A stretch of 64,000 bases of DNA. Source: Microcebus murinus (lineage: Eukaryota; Chordata; Mammalia; Primates; Cheirogaleidae). Location: contig NC_134117.1 of assembly GCF_040939455.1 (NCBI RefSeq), forward strand, positions 27,335,501 to 27,399,500. Direction: 5' to 3'. This document shows positions 24,936 through 35,700 of this stretch, piece by piece. The position numbers and the translations under genes are program-made. The notes beneath the pieces were generated by a model, which saw only the letters and a program-made list of their open reading frames with translations, was not told the origin of the DNA and searched no databases. Every line of letters starts with the position of its first letter. Positions within the stretch are counted from its first letter, which is position 1.

Positions 24936-25903
24936 TAAAGTCATTTTGCTAAAATTCTCCAAATCACAATAATAATCATTAATAACCAGGACTTAACTGT
25001 GGTGAGATAATCTAAATTTGAATATTTATTCAGATATCTGGAAATCAATTCAGGTAATGAAGACTAAAGTGTGAAAAGTAGATTTTTTTGATAAAAGTTA
25101 AATTACTAGAAAATTAAAAGAACAAAAAAGAAAGTTGTGACTCCTGCACTTGAGAGGGATTTACTGGAAATGGTTAAAGACAAACTAAAAATTACATTTT
25201 ATTTCACTCCAGAGAAAATATTGCCAACTTTTCCCAGTAAAGGCAATTAAGGCAATAACTAGTTGTAATGATCGCTCTAACTCCTTCATTTGGTATTTAT
25301 AAATGGCCCAATAAGCCCTGGAAACCATGATATGTCACATCAAAGTGCTAATGACAGCACATTATGTGAATTACTGAGATGCCACAATTGAAAATCTCAC
25401 TCTGCCATCAACCATTTATATTATTCCCAGATTGCAATACTGAGGGATTACAGCTACAGCAAATTGTGTGGCAACCTAAATAAATTAGGGAGAAAAAGCA
25501 ATTACAGACTCACTGCACTTGAGCCTAGAAGCACAGTGCCATCGTCGAAGCACCCTGCAGATGGTGAGAGCAAGGAAGAAGGGAGTAAGAAAAAAGAAAG
25601 GAAAAAAGAAATGCCCTTTGATGGGTTGGAAGGCTCTTTTGTGGATACCACAATATGACAAATTTAAGGTGATTTCATCTTAGATATTATCTTTGGAAAC
25701 ATTAAGGGCACAGTGATGTCTGGTTATGACCCTTAGGAGCAACGAATAAGCCTCTGATAGAAGTGACCATAGAATCAAAGATAATACCTTGGTGTCTTTC
25801 TAACTCGGTTGTTTTTGTGGTGGTTTGTTTAAATAAAAGCAAAAGCCATTTTGAAAATAGAAATACAACAAATAAACATAAATTCTGTTTTAATTCTTAA
25901 AGA

Positions 25904-25990
25904 ATAGTGTAGTACATTCTTAAATTTTAAATTAACTAGTGTAGTAAATTTTAAATTAAATAGTGTAGTAAATTCTTAAATTTTATTTAT
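25904..25990 (+). repeat. Short AT-rich tandem array
   Basis: Three copies of a unit beginning TAGTGTAGTA and continuing CATTCTTAAATTTTAAATT or a variant of it; unit length is 24-33 bp. Confidence 0.75.
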
Positions 25991-26185
25991 AAAATTTTAG
26001 AAAACCTATTAGTCATTAGGTACCTCACTCACTAACTTTCAACTATTATCACTCTTATTTCATCCCTGATTTGGTTTTAAGCATTGAAAGGATTGAAAAC
26101 TTGACTCTAGAAGACCTGCCTTCTATTCTAGAATTCACTACCCTCATCCTGTTGTCACAGTCCTTATAGCCTTCCTTCATTCGAG

Positions 26186-26361
26186 CAGTGGTTCTCAAGC
26201 CCGGCTGCACATAATAGTTACCCAGGGAGCTTTTTAAACATACGTTTGCTCAGGCACCAACCCCAGAGATTCTAATTCAGTCGGTCTGTAGACGATCCCA
26301 GGTGTTGGTACTTTCTTAAAGCCCAGCTGATTCTAATGCACAGCCAAATTGAGAACCAGTG
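26186..26361 (+). mobile_element. MER5A hAT-Charlie MITE
   Basis: Opens with CAGTGGTTCTCAAGCCCGG and closes with ATTGAGAACCAGTG, an imperfect inverted-repeat pair. AATTCAGTCGGTCTG and GGTGTTGGTACTTTCTTAAA are internal MER5A wording. The flanking 8-mers (26178-26185 and 26362-26369) agree at 5 of 8 positions, as expected for a decayed 8-bp hAT duplication. Confidence 0.85.
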
Positions 26362-26479
26362 GGTTAGAGGCTTCCCCTTGCCTTGATTAAATTATAAATT
26401 ACCTTTTCCTTTTCTTCTACTCTTCTGCACTCAACTTTTGCTTCAATTATTGAGAATTAACAAAACATTTAGTACTATC

Positions 26480-26790
26480 ATTCATTCCTTTGAGAAATAT
26501 TTACTGAGTATCTATTATATGCCAGACACTTTTAGTTTCTGAGGAAATAGAGCTGAAAGAGAAAGACAAGGTTCCTGCCCCCACAGGAGGTAACAGTTTA
26601 GAAGGGGAGACTAAAACTAGACAAGTAAACTAACAAATAATTAATTAAGAAATTTAGAATGTTAGGCAGGAAACAAACAGGTTGCTATGCTGAAAAATGA
26701 GCAGCGCAGACCTCTTTAGAAAGCGTGGTAAATGAAGCCTTCACTGGAGAGGCAGCCATTACAGGAGCTGGTGGAAGAGCAGAGCCTCTC
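26480..26790 (-). repeat. L2 LINE fragment
   Basis: TGAGAAATATTTACTGAGTA, ATTATATGCCAGACACTTTT, then AAGGTTCCTGCCCCCACAGG, in reversed L2 order. Confidence 0.7.
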
Positions 26791-27399
26791 CCAGTGGGAA
26801 TAGCAGCTACAACGGCTGCAGGGGGGAAGGAGTCTCAGTCACACAGGCGAGGCCATGCAGTGCCTCTAAAACCACCCTGAGGCATAATCCACCCACGGCC
26901 GGGCACAGACGCAGCCAACACACTGCTTGACTCAGTTTAGCACAGGCTCCCGGCACATGATGCTCTACTCTGCCCTTGCCACCAGCACTTGGCAAACCCT
27001 TTGCTTCCTGTCTGTTGCTCTCTACATGAATAAATGTGGTGCATCCCACTGTCTGCCCTTATGTCTGGCAACCCCGACTGAGCCCAATGCCTATGGTGCT
27101 TCCTCGTCACTGACCCAGCCAACTCCATTTGCACCCTCTGTCACCTGTCATCAGACTTTGAAGTGAGAATGGGCAGAACATTTGGGAGTCTGTTATACAA
27201 TTCTATTTTTGTGTATGTTTACAAGTACCAGTGATAATTTTTTTAATGTCTTCCTTGAGGGTGTTATGGCATACACTAAAGAAAAGCACTGTTTTAGTTT
27301 CTGTGGAGCACAAAAAAATAAAGTTAGGTTCTTCCTCTGCATGTTTATAATTTCTGGGGTTACAAAACATAAAGCCTTGGAGAAATAGTTAATAGGTAA
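26791..27399. other. Intronic DNA, no gene
   Basis: Overlapping open frames of 65-80 codons on both strands at 26807-27166 shadow one another and show no homology I recognise. Confidence 0.5.
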
Positions 27400-27490
27400 T
27401 GTATGCTAAGGTCTGTCTTGTTCACTCAGTATCCCCAGAGCCTAACATAAGGTCTCCTGCGTAGAAAGTACTCAATAAATGTTTGTGAAA
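27400..27490 (+). repeat. L2 tail, followed by G10 and A12 runs
   Basis: GTCTTGTTCACTCAGTATCC and GAAAGTACTCAATAAATGTT are a plus-strand L2 tail. G10 (27495-27504) and A12 (27507-27518) follow. Confidence 0.65.
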
Positions 27491-27734
27491 AGAAGGGGGG
27501 GGGGTCAAAAAAAAAAAAGAAGAGAGGGAGGAAAGACTCCAAATGATCAATAGACAAAGGGCTTTTTAGACCTCTGAGGTAGGAGATATTACTACCAGCT
27601 GGAAGGGAGGAGCCAGAGGGAAGAATTAGGAAAGGCTTGTGCAATAAGATGTCATTAGTGGACTTTTGTAATATTAGTTCCCCAAAGAATACAAACTTAC
27701 CACTTTCTTTTCTCATTAGAGTTGTTAGGGTACA

Positions 27735-27835
27735 TCTGATTTCTTCCCTCTGACCATAAACTCCTTGAAAACAGAAGTCATCTCTCCTATATTTACACCC
27801 CCCATAATGCCCTGATTATAGTCAATACTAACAGA
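27735..27835 (+). repeat. L2 fragment
   Basis: CCATAAACTCCTTGAAAACA followed by a decayed tail. Confidence 0.45.
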
Positions 27836-27956
27836 ATTCTAAAGATGCTGAGTGACTGGGATTCTGAGAGCTGCAGTGCACTCCTCAGTAACGGAAAGAT
27901 TTAAGGCAGGCTTTTATTGTCTGGTACTGTGTACATGCTGTGTACAGGAAGACAGG

Positions 27957-28172
27957 ATAGCTTGGTGCTTAAGAGCTTGGGCTCTGGAGTCAAACAGATC
28001 TGGACATGATTCTCAGCTCCACTGGGTACTTGCTGTGTCTCATATGGCAGATTCCCTCATCTTCTATCATTTATACAATGGTAATGCTAGTAGTCCACAC
28101 TTCATAGGGTTCTTGTAAGTGCTTAAGCCTACACTTAGCAGGTACATAAGAATATTATCATTATTGTATATT
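27957..28172 (-). repeat. MIR SINE
   Basis: AGAGCTTGGGCTCTGGAGTC, TTTATACAATGGTAATGCTA and TAGGGTTCTTGTAAGTGCTT match the reversed MIR. Confidence 0.7.
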
Positions 28173-29689
28173 CTAAGTATGCTACTTACAAATTATCATT
28201 AACAGTTAAAACAATGTCAGTTTGTACATTTAATTTTAGAATCTTCAAAATCCTTCACATCTCATTTCATACTCCACAAACCTATATATAAATTTTCTTC
28301 TTTAGCTTCTTTAACTTCAATCTGTAGCTTACACCTGTTAATTAATCTGGCCTTTCTAGCTTCCAAGTAAGCCAGGTAGGATGATATACCCATCCTGTTT
28401 GGCAGAGAAGAAAACTGAGGTTTTCTTACTCAAGGGGAAAGTTCAAGGCAGGGACAGTGGTTCTGAGGTCTATTACCACTTTGTCTTCTCCCTCTGATTG
28501 GTTCTGCCCCAGCTTTGTCAAGTCAAGAATTCAGGTCAACTGTGTACCCTAGAGCCAAGGCAGATAGAAATAGCAACGAGGAAGCAGAAAAATTGGCTTA
28601 CAGGTAAAATAAAATGATCCAAGAAATAAAAGCTTGGATATAAAAGCAGCTGACTTGTAGATTTACATTCTTCCTGAGTAATGAAAGTAAAAAAGGAATA
28701 AAGTTTCAACTTCATGCAGCAGCAGGTTAGTTTTACTGCTCATACCCGATGTAGTAAAAGAGCAATATAGAGTATTTACCTTTCTCATGGTTATCACTTT
28801 GCCCCATTATTATATATGTACATGTCTACCCCTTTGGAAGTTGGACTGCTTTAAAACCTCTCCTTCTCTAGCACCATGAGCAGTTCAGGAGCTGGGCCCA
28901 TTCCCTAATGTTTAGCCATCTGATGATGGTTGGCAGACCCAGAAGTCAAATTGTTTGGGAAGGCCACACCAGGGCATTTTCCTTCTTAAGGAAGGTTCCT
29001 GGGTTTGTGCTGAATGACAAAAGATCACTGGTGTCCCTTCTTTCATCTTACCTCCTGAGAAGTCCTGCAAACATATATTGGAGGTTTTTCCATGATGTGA
29101 ACTGATTTTGAGCCTTGCCCTTGGGGGCAAGTAGAATAGGAAAAAGAAAAAAGATGTTGGCAATGTCCAAGACAGTGTAACAAGTGCCACCAATCTGTGC
29201 AATGGATTCAGTTATAGTTACATGTTGGAACATCTGGGGCTATAGGACTAACAACTGGATTCAGTTGGGCATAGTCCACCGTTAGTCTCCAGCTCCCATT
29301 CCTCTGTACATATAGGACTGTAGAAGGAGATATTGCATCTCTTCCTATCCCTGCTACCTTTTACACCTTAATCAACGCTGTGATTTTACTTTCTCCTTTC
29401 AGAACCACTTGGGACATGATGGAGAGGCAGGCTGGGGAGTGATTTACATGCCCCACTACATATGACTATCCCCACTACATGTAAATATCCCACAACATGT
29501 CCCACTACTTTTCTACATGTGACTCTTTTCAATCAGGAGAATTCTTCATAATGTTATGAGACATTCACAGCACAAACATATAAATATTGACACCAGTATA
29601 CATGTAACTGAGAAAACCATAATAGAACACTGGATTTGTTCAAAGGGCCTTACCCACAGGTCATTTTAGATTTATTTGTACATTTGTGC
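28173..29689. other. Intronic DNA, no gene
   Basis: Unique-looking; a loose array of CCCACTAC-type words lies at 29446-29525. No recognised repeat family or gene. Confidence 0.5.
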
Positions 29690-31740
29690 ACAATGTATGA
29701 TGTCTGTTTTCATTTCTATTGGATATATACCCAGTGCTATAGTTTAAATGATGATGTCTCCTCCAAAATTCATGTTGAAACTTAATCCTCAGTGCAACAC
29801 TATTAAATATTAAAAGCTATGGCCTTTGGGAGGTGATTAAGTCCTGAGGGCTCTGCACTTGTGAGTGGGATTAGCATCCTTATAAAAAGGGCTCAAGGTT
29901 GAAGGGAGCACTGTCTTGCTCTTCTGCCCTTTCTGCCATGTGAGGATATAGTGTTCTTCCCATCAGAGGATGCAGCAATAAGGCACCATTTTGGAAAGAG
30001 AAAGCAGGCCTCCCCAGATGCCAGTCCTTTTAGTACCTTAATCTTGGACTTCCTAGCCTCCAGACACATTAAAAATAAATTTCTGTTCTTTATAAATTAC
30101 CTAGTCTCTGATATTTTGTTATAGTAGTACAAAAGGACTAATACACCTAGAAATAGAATTACTGGTCATATGGAAATTCTATGTTTAAATTTTGGAGGAA
30201 TTGCCAAACTGTTTTGCAAAGCAGTTTCACTATTTTATATTCCCACCAGCAATATATGAGAGTTTCAATTTCTCTACATCCTCACTAATGTTTCTTATCT
30301 GTCTTTTGATTACAGCCATCCTAGTGGGTGTGACATGGTATCTCATCATGGTTTTGATTTGCATTTCCCTAATGACTAACGGTGTTGAGCATCTTTTCAT
30401 TGTGCTTATTTGCCATTTGTGACTCTTCATTGGAGAAGTATCTATACAAATTCTTTGCCAATTTCAAAAGGGGGTATTTGGCTTTTTATTGTTAAGTTGT
30501 AAAGGTTTTTATAACACAAATCCTTTTCAGAAAAATTATTTGCAAATATATTTTCTAATTATGTGTGTTATCTTTTTTTATAGAGTAGTTTTAGGTTCAT
30601 AGCAAAATTGAGAGGAAGGTACAGAGATTTCCCATATAACCCCTATAAATATATCACCTATATTTATGTGGGTGTATTTCTTGGCTCCCTATTCTGTTCC
30701 ACTGATATATTTGTTTATTTTTTCACCAATACCACACTGTCTTGATTAATGTATCTTTATAGTAAGTCTTGAATTGGGTAGAGTCAGCCCAACTTTGTTC
30801 TTCTCCTTAAACATTGTATTGGATAATCTGAGTCTTTTGCCTCTCCATCTAAACTTTGGAATCAGTTTATTAATATCCATAAAATAACTTGCTAAAATTT
30901 TTATCGTGATTGCCTTGAATAGATAGCTCAAGTTGGTAAGAACTGACATCTTAACAATTTTGAATCTTTCTATCTATGGACATGAAATGTTTTCCCATTT
31001 ATTTAGTTCTTTTTTTATCAGTTTTATAGTTTTCCTCATATAGATCTTATACATATTTTCTTAGCTTTATACCCAGGTATTTTTGGGGGGTTGCCAATGT
31101 AAATAGTATTGTGTTTTTAATTTCAAATTCCACTTGTTCATTGCTGGTATATAGGAAAGAAATTGACTTTTGTATATTAACCTTGTATCCAGAAACTCTA
31201 CTATAATTGCTTATTAGTTTTAAGAGTGTTTTGTTGTTATTGTTTCTTTTGAATTTTTGACATGGATAATCATGTCACCTCCAAACAAAGAACTATTTCT
31301 TCCTTTCAAATCTGTATAGCTTCTATTTCTTTTTCTTGTCTTATTACATTAGCTAGGACATCCAGTTTGATGTTGAAAGTAATGATGAGGGGGGAAATTC
31401 TTGCCTTGGTCCTGATCTAGTGGGAAAGTTTCTAATTTCTCACCATTAAGTATGTTCTTATAGGTATTCTTCAAGTTGAGGAAGTTCCCCTCTATTTCTA
31501 GTTTGTTAAAAATTTTTATTACAAATGGGTGTTGGGTTTTGTCAAGTGCTTTTTCTACATCTATTGATATGATCATGTGATTTTTCTTTTTTTAGCCTAT
31601 TGATGTCATAGATTACATTAATGATTTTCAAATGTTAAACCAGCCTCTCATATCTGGGATAAATCTGACTTGGTCATGGTGTATAATTCTTTTTATACAT
31701 TGTCGAATTTGGTTTGCTAATGTTTTGTTGAGAATTTTTG
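29690..31740 (-). mobile_element. Old L1 (L1M) fragment, split by a solo LTR
   Basis: Reversed L1 ORF2 C-terminal region from about 29690 (TTGGATATATACC) on, continuing after the LTR with AGAATTACTGGTCATATGG and TTTGATTTGCATTTCCCTAA, then ORF2 text from 30667 to GTTTTGTTGAGAATTTTTGT. At 30576-30666 a different L1 3-prime end piece (GTTTTAGGTTCATAGCAAAA) is interposed and part of ORF2 is missing. Many stops and indels; no function. Confidence 0.85.
29735..30145 (+). mobile_element. ERVL-MaLR solo LTR (MST/MLT1 class)
   Basis: A 411-bp element starting TGCTATAGTTT and ending GGACTAATACA, with AAATTCATGTTGAAACTTAA near the start and an AATAAATTTCTGTTCTTTAT polyadenylation region near the end. 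The flanks CCCAG (29730-29734) and CCTAG (30146-30150) form a 5-bp target duplication with one mismatch, and removing the LTR rejoins the L1 text. No internal retroviral sequence is present. Confidence 0.85.
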
Positions 31741-31885
31741 TATCTACATGTGGATATCGTTGTTCCAGTAGAATTTGTTGAAAATGTAAGGGTTTATTTC
31801 TGGACTCTCAATTCTATTTCATTGATCTCTCTAGCTTTATGCCGGTACCATACTCTCACCTTTTTTGTTGTTGTTTGTTTAAGGG

Positions 31886-31889
<4 letters not shown>

Positions 31890-31932
<43 letters not shown>
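31890..31932 (+). repeat. (TG)21 microsatellite
   Basis: Uninterrupted TG run inside the L1 fragment. Open frames on both strands here translate it and are artefacts. Confidence 0.95.
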
Positions 31933-31934
<2 letters not shown>

Positions 31935-32033
31935 TTGCATTCTCTCTTGATTACTGTAGCTTTGTAGTAAATTTTGAAATTGGGAAGTGTGAGTTCAAAA
32001 ATGAAGATGTTCCTCTTTTTCAAGATTGGTTTA

Positions 32034-32370
32034 TGTCGCGCCCCCTCGACCAGCAAGGAAGACGCGGCAACCGGAGTTCTTCTGACAGTGCTTTAATGGG
32101 GTTCCCTTTAGACTTACATGATGCGGAAGACCCTGAGCACAAGCTCTCACACACTTATATACTCTAAGGAAGGGGGGAAGTGATGGGGATAGGTTAAGAG
32201 CACGCGAGGGTTGTTACTGATAGGCCAAGCTAAGATCCTTCATATGCATACTTGATGAGACAGGAAAAGCCCCTACACCTGCGCGGTTCACCCTGTTTAT
32301 CAGTCTTGTAGTATGGGTGTGACTAGGAAGCCGGCGCCATCTTGAAATGGCGTTAACACCGCGCCCCACA
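32034..32370 (-). mobile_element. Young CpG-rich solo LTR, class II (ERVK/IAP-like) candidate
   Basis: A 337-bp unit bounded by TGT and ACA, with a perfect 6-bp duplication GGTTTA at 32028-32033 and 32371-32376. On the minus strand it starts TGTGGGGCGCGG, has CAAGATGGCGCC (a YY1-like site, plus coordinates 32333-32344), a TATA box AGTATATAAG (32154-32163), an ATTAAA signal (32092-32097) about 60 bp later, and ends GGCGCGACA: a U3-R-U5 order. CpG retention is high beside the AT-rich L1 host. A 6-bp duplication and the GATGGCGCC motif fit class II endogenous retroviruses. No coding part remains. Family name unknown. Confidence 0.85.
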
Positions 32371-32395
32371 GGTTTAGCTGCTACTTTCAGTTTTG

Positions 32396-33479
32396 AGTGG
32401 TGAGGCAGCTGCTCACAGCTCAACCAAATGAACTTCCAATGTTTTCAGTCCATCTAAAGCCTCATGTCAGGTGGTAAGTTCATAATTACTGACAACATCT
32501 ATTTCAGCTTTGAGAATGCCTTGGCTCAGTAACAATAGTCACATTGAATTTGGGTTGGGATCACAGGGCTTGCTGCCCCATTGTCCTGACAAACAGTGAC
32601 CAAAAGCCAAAATATCACATTGGTGTCTTGTTTTAGTCCTACCTCTCAATGCTCAGCCTTAAAATAATTAATTCAGCTTTTGTTCATTAACAGGCAGGAC
32701 ATTGATGGACCCCCTACTCCCCAGTTTCACTCACTATTTTGGTGAGAACATTCACTACCAGCTCCTGGGAAGTCTTATATCCTCAAACCCAGCCTGAAAA
32801 TCCCTTGTCCTTCTTCTTACAGAAAGTCATGTCACTGACAGCATCCCATTCTCATCACCATAGTTGTCAAGAACTGTGAAGGGCATGACATTTACCATTT
32901 TCAAGCTAATAAGTTAGCCTTTGCTTCTTCCTGAATGTAGGCAGAAGACCCAGGACTCCTAGTTCAGAAACAGAAGACTTTATATACTCATGCAAAATAA
33001 GCAGCATGGGTATTAGCATATTTGCATTAGTTCCCCAGCCAAGTCCCATAGGAACAATGCAGTGGGCCCAAATTCATGCTACACATGTAGTTGGTCTGAG
33101 CTGCAGTAGAGGAATTCGGGGCAAAGTGTCTAGCACTTTTTAAGCAAGGAGCAAACATTTTAGCAGCAGGAAACAAGCCAGTGTTCCTTGTTCCAGAAGT
33201 GGGCAGTTATATGGTAGTCATGCTGTGGTCACTTTGACCACTTAGTTGCCTGAGTAGCTACAAAAACTGCTCTTTATTAGAAGATAGGTAAACCTTTCAG
33301 TATGGAACTCTCAGCAAGAACATGCAGAGACAATCAGGGCTGGTGGCCAATTACCCCTCTCAACAATTCACCTCTCAGTCCTATATGTTCTTGGCTGAAC
33401 TCAAATTTATACCTGAGTATGTCACTCCATCAGCTACTCTGATTAACTGATGAGACTAGGACCAAATTTGTTCCGTTAA
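32396..33479. other. Intronic DNA, nothing recognised
   Basis: Unique-looking intron without long open frames. Confidence 0.5.
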
Positions 33480-33893
33480 TCAAATGTTATTCTAGATATT
33501 TCTATGGAGATTATGTTTTAGATGAAATTAACTGTTAAATCAGTAGACTTTGAGTAAAGCAGACTACTTTCCATAATGCGGATGGGCTTCATCCAATCAG
33601 TTGAAGACCTTGGTAATAAAAAGACTGGCCTTTTCTGAGCAAAAAGGAATTCTGCCAGCAGACTACCCTCATATTTGAACTGCAACCACAATTATTCCCT
33701 GCATCTCCAGCCTACCAGCCTACCATGCAAATTTTGTACTTGACAGCCTCTATAATCATGTGAGCCAATTACTTAAAATCAATCTCTTTGTCTCTGTCTC
33801 TCCCCTCAATATATATGTGTGTATAAGTATGTGTGTGTGTGTGTATCCTATTAGTATTGATTCTGTTTCTCTGAAGAACCCTAATACATATAG
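33480..33893 (+). mobile_element. Ancient LTR-like interspersed repeat, family unsure
   Basis: CTTCATCCAATCAGTTGAAG, GAATTCTGCCAGCAGACTAC, CATGTGAGCCAATTACTTAA and CTGTTTCTCTGAAGAACCCT occur in the order of a common mammalian repeat whose name I cannot fix (MLT/MER class). A TG-rich stretch lies at 33815-33846. Confidence 0.65.
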
Positions 33894-34014
33894 AATTTAA
33901 TTAAAGACCTTTTTAAAATACTGACCATATTGTTGCACATCATCTGTTCATCTCTTTTTCTCCTCTTTCCCCATGAAGAGAAGAAACATTTGAGTTGAAA
34001 GTGACTGACATCTT

Positions 34015-34480
34015 GGGTGCAGAGACTTTGTTTTAGTAATCTCTGTATTCCTCAAACATAATAGGCACTCAATAAAAGTTCGTTGAATGAAAGGGGGATT
34101 GAGTGTGTGAATGCATAATGGGATTTCTTCAATCCCCCATAATTGCCTTCCTCAGCATCTCCATCAAGCAAAATCCTAGCTATCTTTCAAAGTCCATCTC
34201 AAAAACCAACTCTTTCTTGGAGCTTTTCTTGAATTATCCTAAGTGAATGTTTTCTCTCCTGCTTCTAAAACTCATTAACATTTTATCGGTATCCCTTCAT
34301 GCATTTAGAATATATGGTATTATCTATATTTATAGTAATTTGTAAATTTATCTTTATTTCTCTTCCTAAAATATAAGCTCCTTGAGGGAACTTGGTATAC
34401 TTATCCTTATATCTCTCCTAGCACCCAGCACACATCCTTCCATACCTAACAGACACTCAAAACCTGTTTGCTGAATTGGA
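34015..34480 (+). repeat. Two L2 LINE 3-prime ends in tandem
   Basis: The first piece (34015-34095) ends TAGGCACTCAATAAAAGTTC. The second (34140-34480) runs from CAAAGTCCATCTCAAAAACC through ATAAGCTCCTTGAGGGAACT to a decayed tail. Confidence 0.75.
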
Positions 34481-34989
34481 CTATTTCAAACAAGGGTAGA
34501 GAATCATTGGTGCAAATGTGCTAATTACCCACAGCTGGTCTTAAAGGTGTTTCTGATTATTAGTTAGCAGCTCAGATTCCCTTTAGGAAACATGACCTTT
34601 TTGCTAATGATCACTTTAACCACTACACAGCAATATAATGACTAGTTGCCTTTAAAATGAGCCAATAAAGAAGGCTGGGAGTACATCAGCAGTATGGCAG
34701 AATAGGACTTTCCAGCACTCGTCCCCCTGCAAAAACATCTGTTTGAACAACTGTAATGCATTAACATACCTTTGTAAGAGCTAAGGAAACCAGGTGAGAG
34801 ATTATAGCACCTGGTATAGCACAGGTGCTATATAAGAAAAGATGAATTAATTGAAATGGGTAGGAAAAACAGTTTTACTCTCCTCCCCCAACCCCAGGCA
34901 ACACAGCATTGAGGGAGATACCTTTCACTTGGGGGAAGGAGAAGAAAGAGAGCACCAGACTTTGTCTCAGACCTCAACACCAGAGCCAC

Positions 34990-35700
34990 TGCAATAAAAC
35001 CCAGCAGTGGTCAGGCCCCCATGGACCTACACTTCAGGCCAGAATCCACAGACTGAGCCTTCAAGCCCAACTTGGCACCAGGCAGGATCCTGTAGCCTCA
35101 GGCTCCAGGCCTGCCCCAGTGCTAGGCCAGCTCTAGTGACCCCAGAGTTCAGGCTCACTCCAGTGCCAGGCCAGCCCTAGCAGACCCAGGGCTCCACCTT
35201 CCTGGTTAATACTTGAAGACCCAAGCTCCAGTAGGCCCAGTGTCTAGGCCTGTACCACTAAATCCAATGCTGGCTAATCAAGCCCCCATTGACCCTGGCT
35301 TTGGGCCTACCCCTGTGGACCCATGTTCTACACTGGCCCCTATGGCCTCAGGACCCAGATCAGCCCTCATGGACCTAACTTCTAGGCCAGTATCCACACA
35401 CCCAACCCCCAAGCCAACCCTCAGTGGTCTCAAGCTCCAGGCCAGTCCCCACAGCCCCAGACACCAATAAGACCAGGGTCCAGACTCACCCCAATAGACA
35501 AGACCAGCTGTGGACTGGGTCTCTAAGACCACCCCCATGGGCCCAGGACCCAGGCCTGCCTCCATGGATTTAGGCTTTAGGTCTTCCCCAGCACCAGGCC
35601 AGTCCCCATGTACCCAGGACACAAGCCTGCCTCCCATGATCCCTGGCTTTAGGCTGATTTCCATCGATATAAGCTCTGGACTCTAGGCCCATCCTCATGG
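34990..35700 (+). repeat. Minisatellite-like part of the L1 5-prime UTR
   Basis: Imperfect repeats of about 25-45 bp built from CCAGGCCAGCCCC, GACCCAGG and CTCCAGG words. Two opposite-strand open frames (85 and 128 codons) pass through it because the repeat lacks stops; they are not genes. Confidence 0.75.

Larger units (their letters stand above)
23911..26185. other. Intronic DNA, no gene; MIR fragments inside
   Basis: Contains two reversed MIRs (listed at 24600-24702 and 24751-24935) and an AT-rich short tandem array at 25904-25990. No convincing coding sequence. Confidence 0.5.
31741..32395 (-). mobile_element. Second old L1 fragment, split by a young solo LTR
   Basis: TGGATATCGTTGTTCCAGTA, GGACTCTCAATTCTATTTCA and CTTGATTACTGTAGCTTTG are reversed L1 ORF2 text that covers a part of ORF2 also present at 30680-30800, so this is a separate copy. 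It contains the (GT)n run and is interrupted at 32034 by the LTR. Confidence 0.8.

Noticed and set aside
26807..27166. Three overlapping open frames on both strands
   Set aside because: They shadow each other in a GC-richer stretch without repeats, splice pattern or family resemblance.
29446..29525. CCCACTAC-type words as a CRISPR-like or regulatory array
   Set aside because: Units and spacing are irregular and the context is a mammalian intron.
35278..35664. 128-codon minus-strand open frame
   Set aside because: It is the antisense of the repetitive L1 5-prime UTR; the Gly/Pro/Leu pattern follows the repeat unit.
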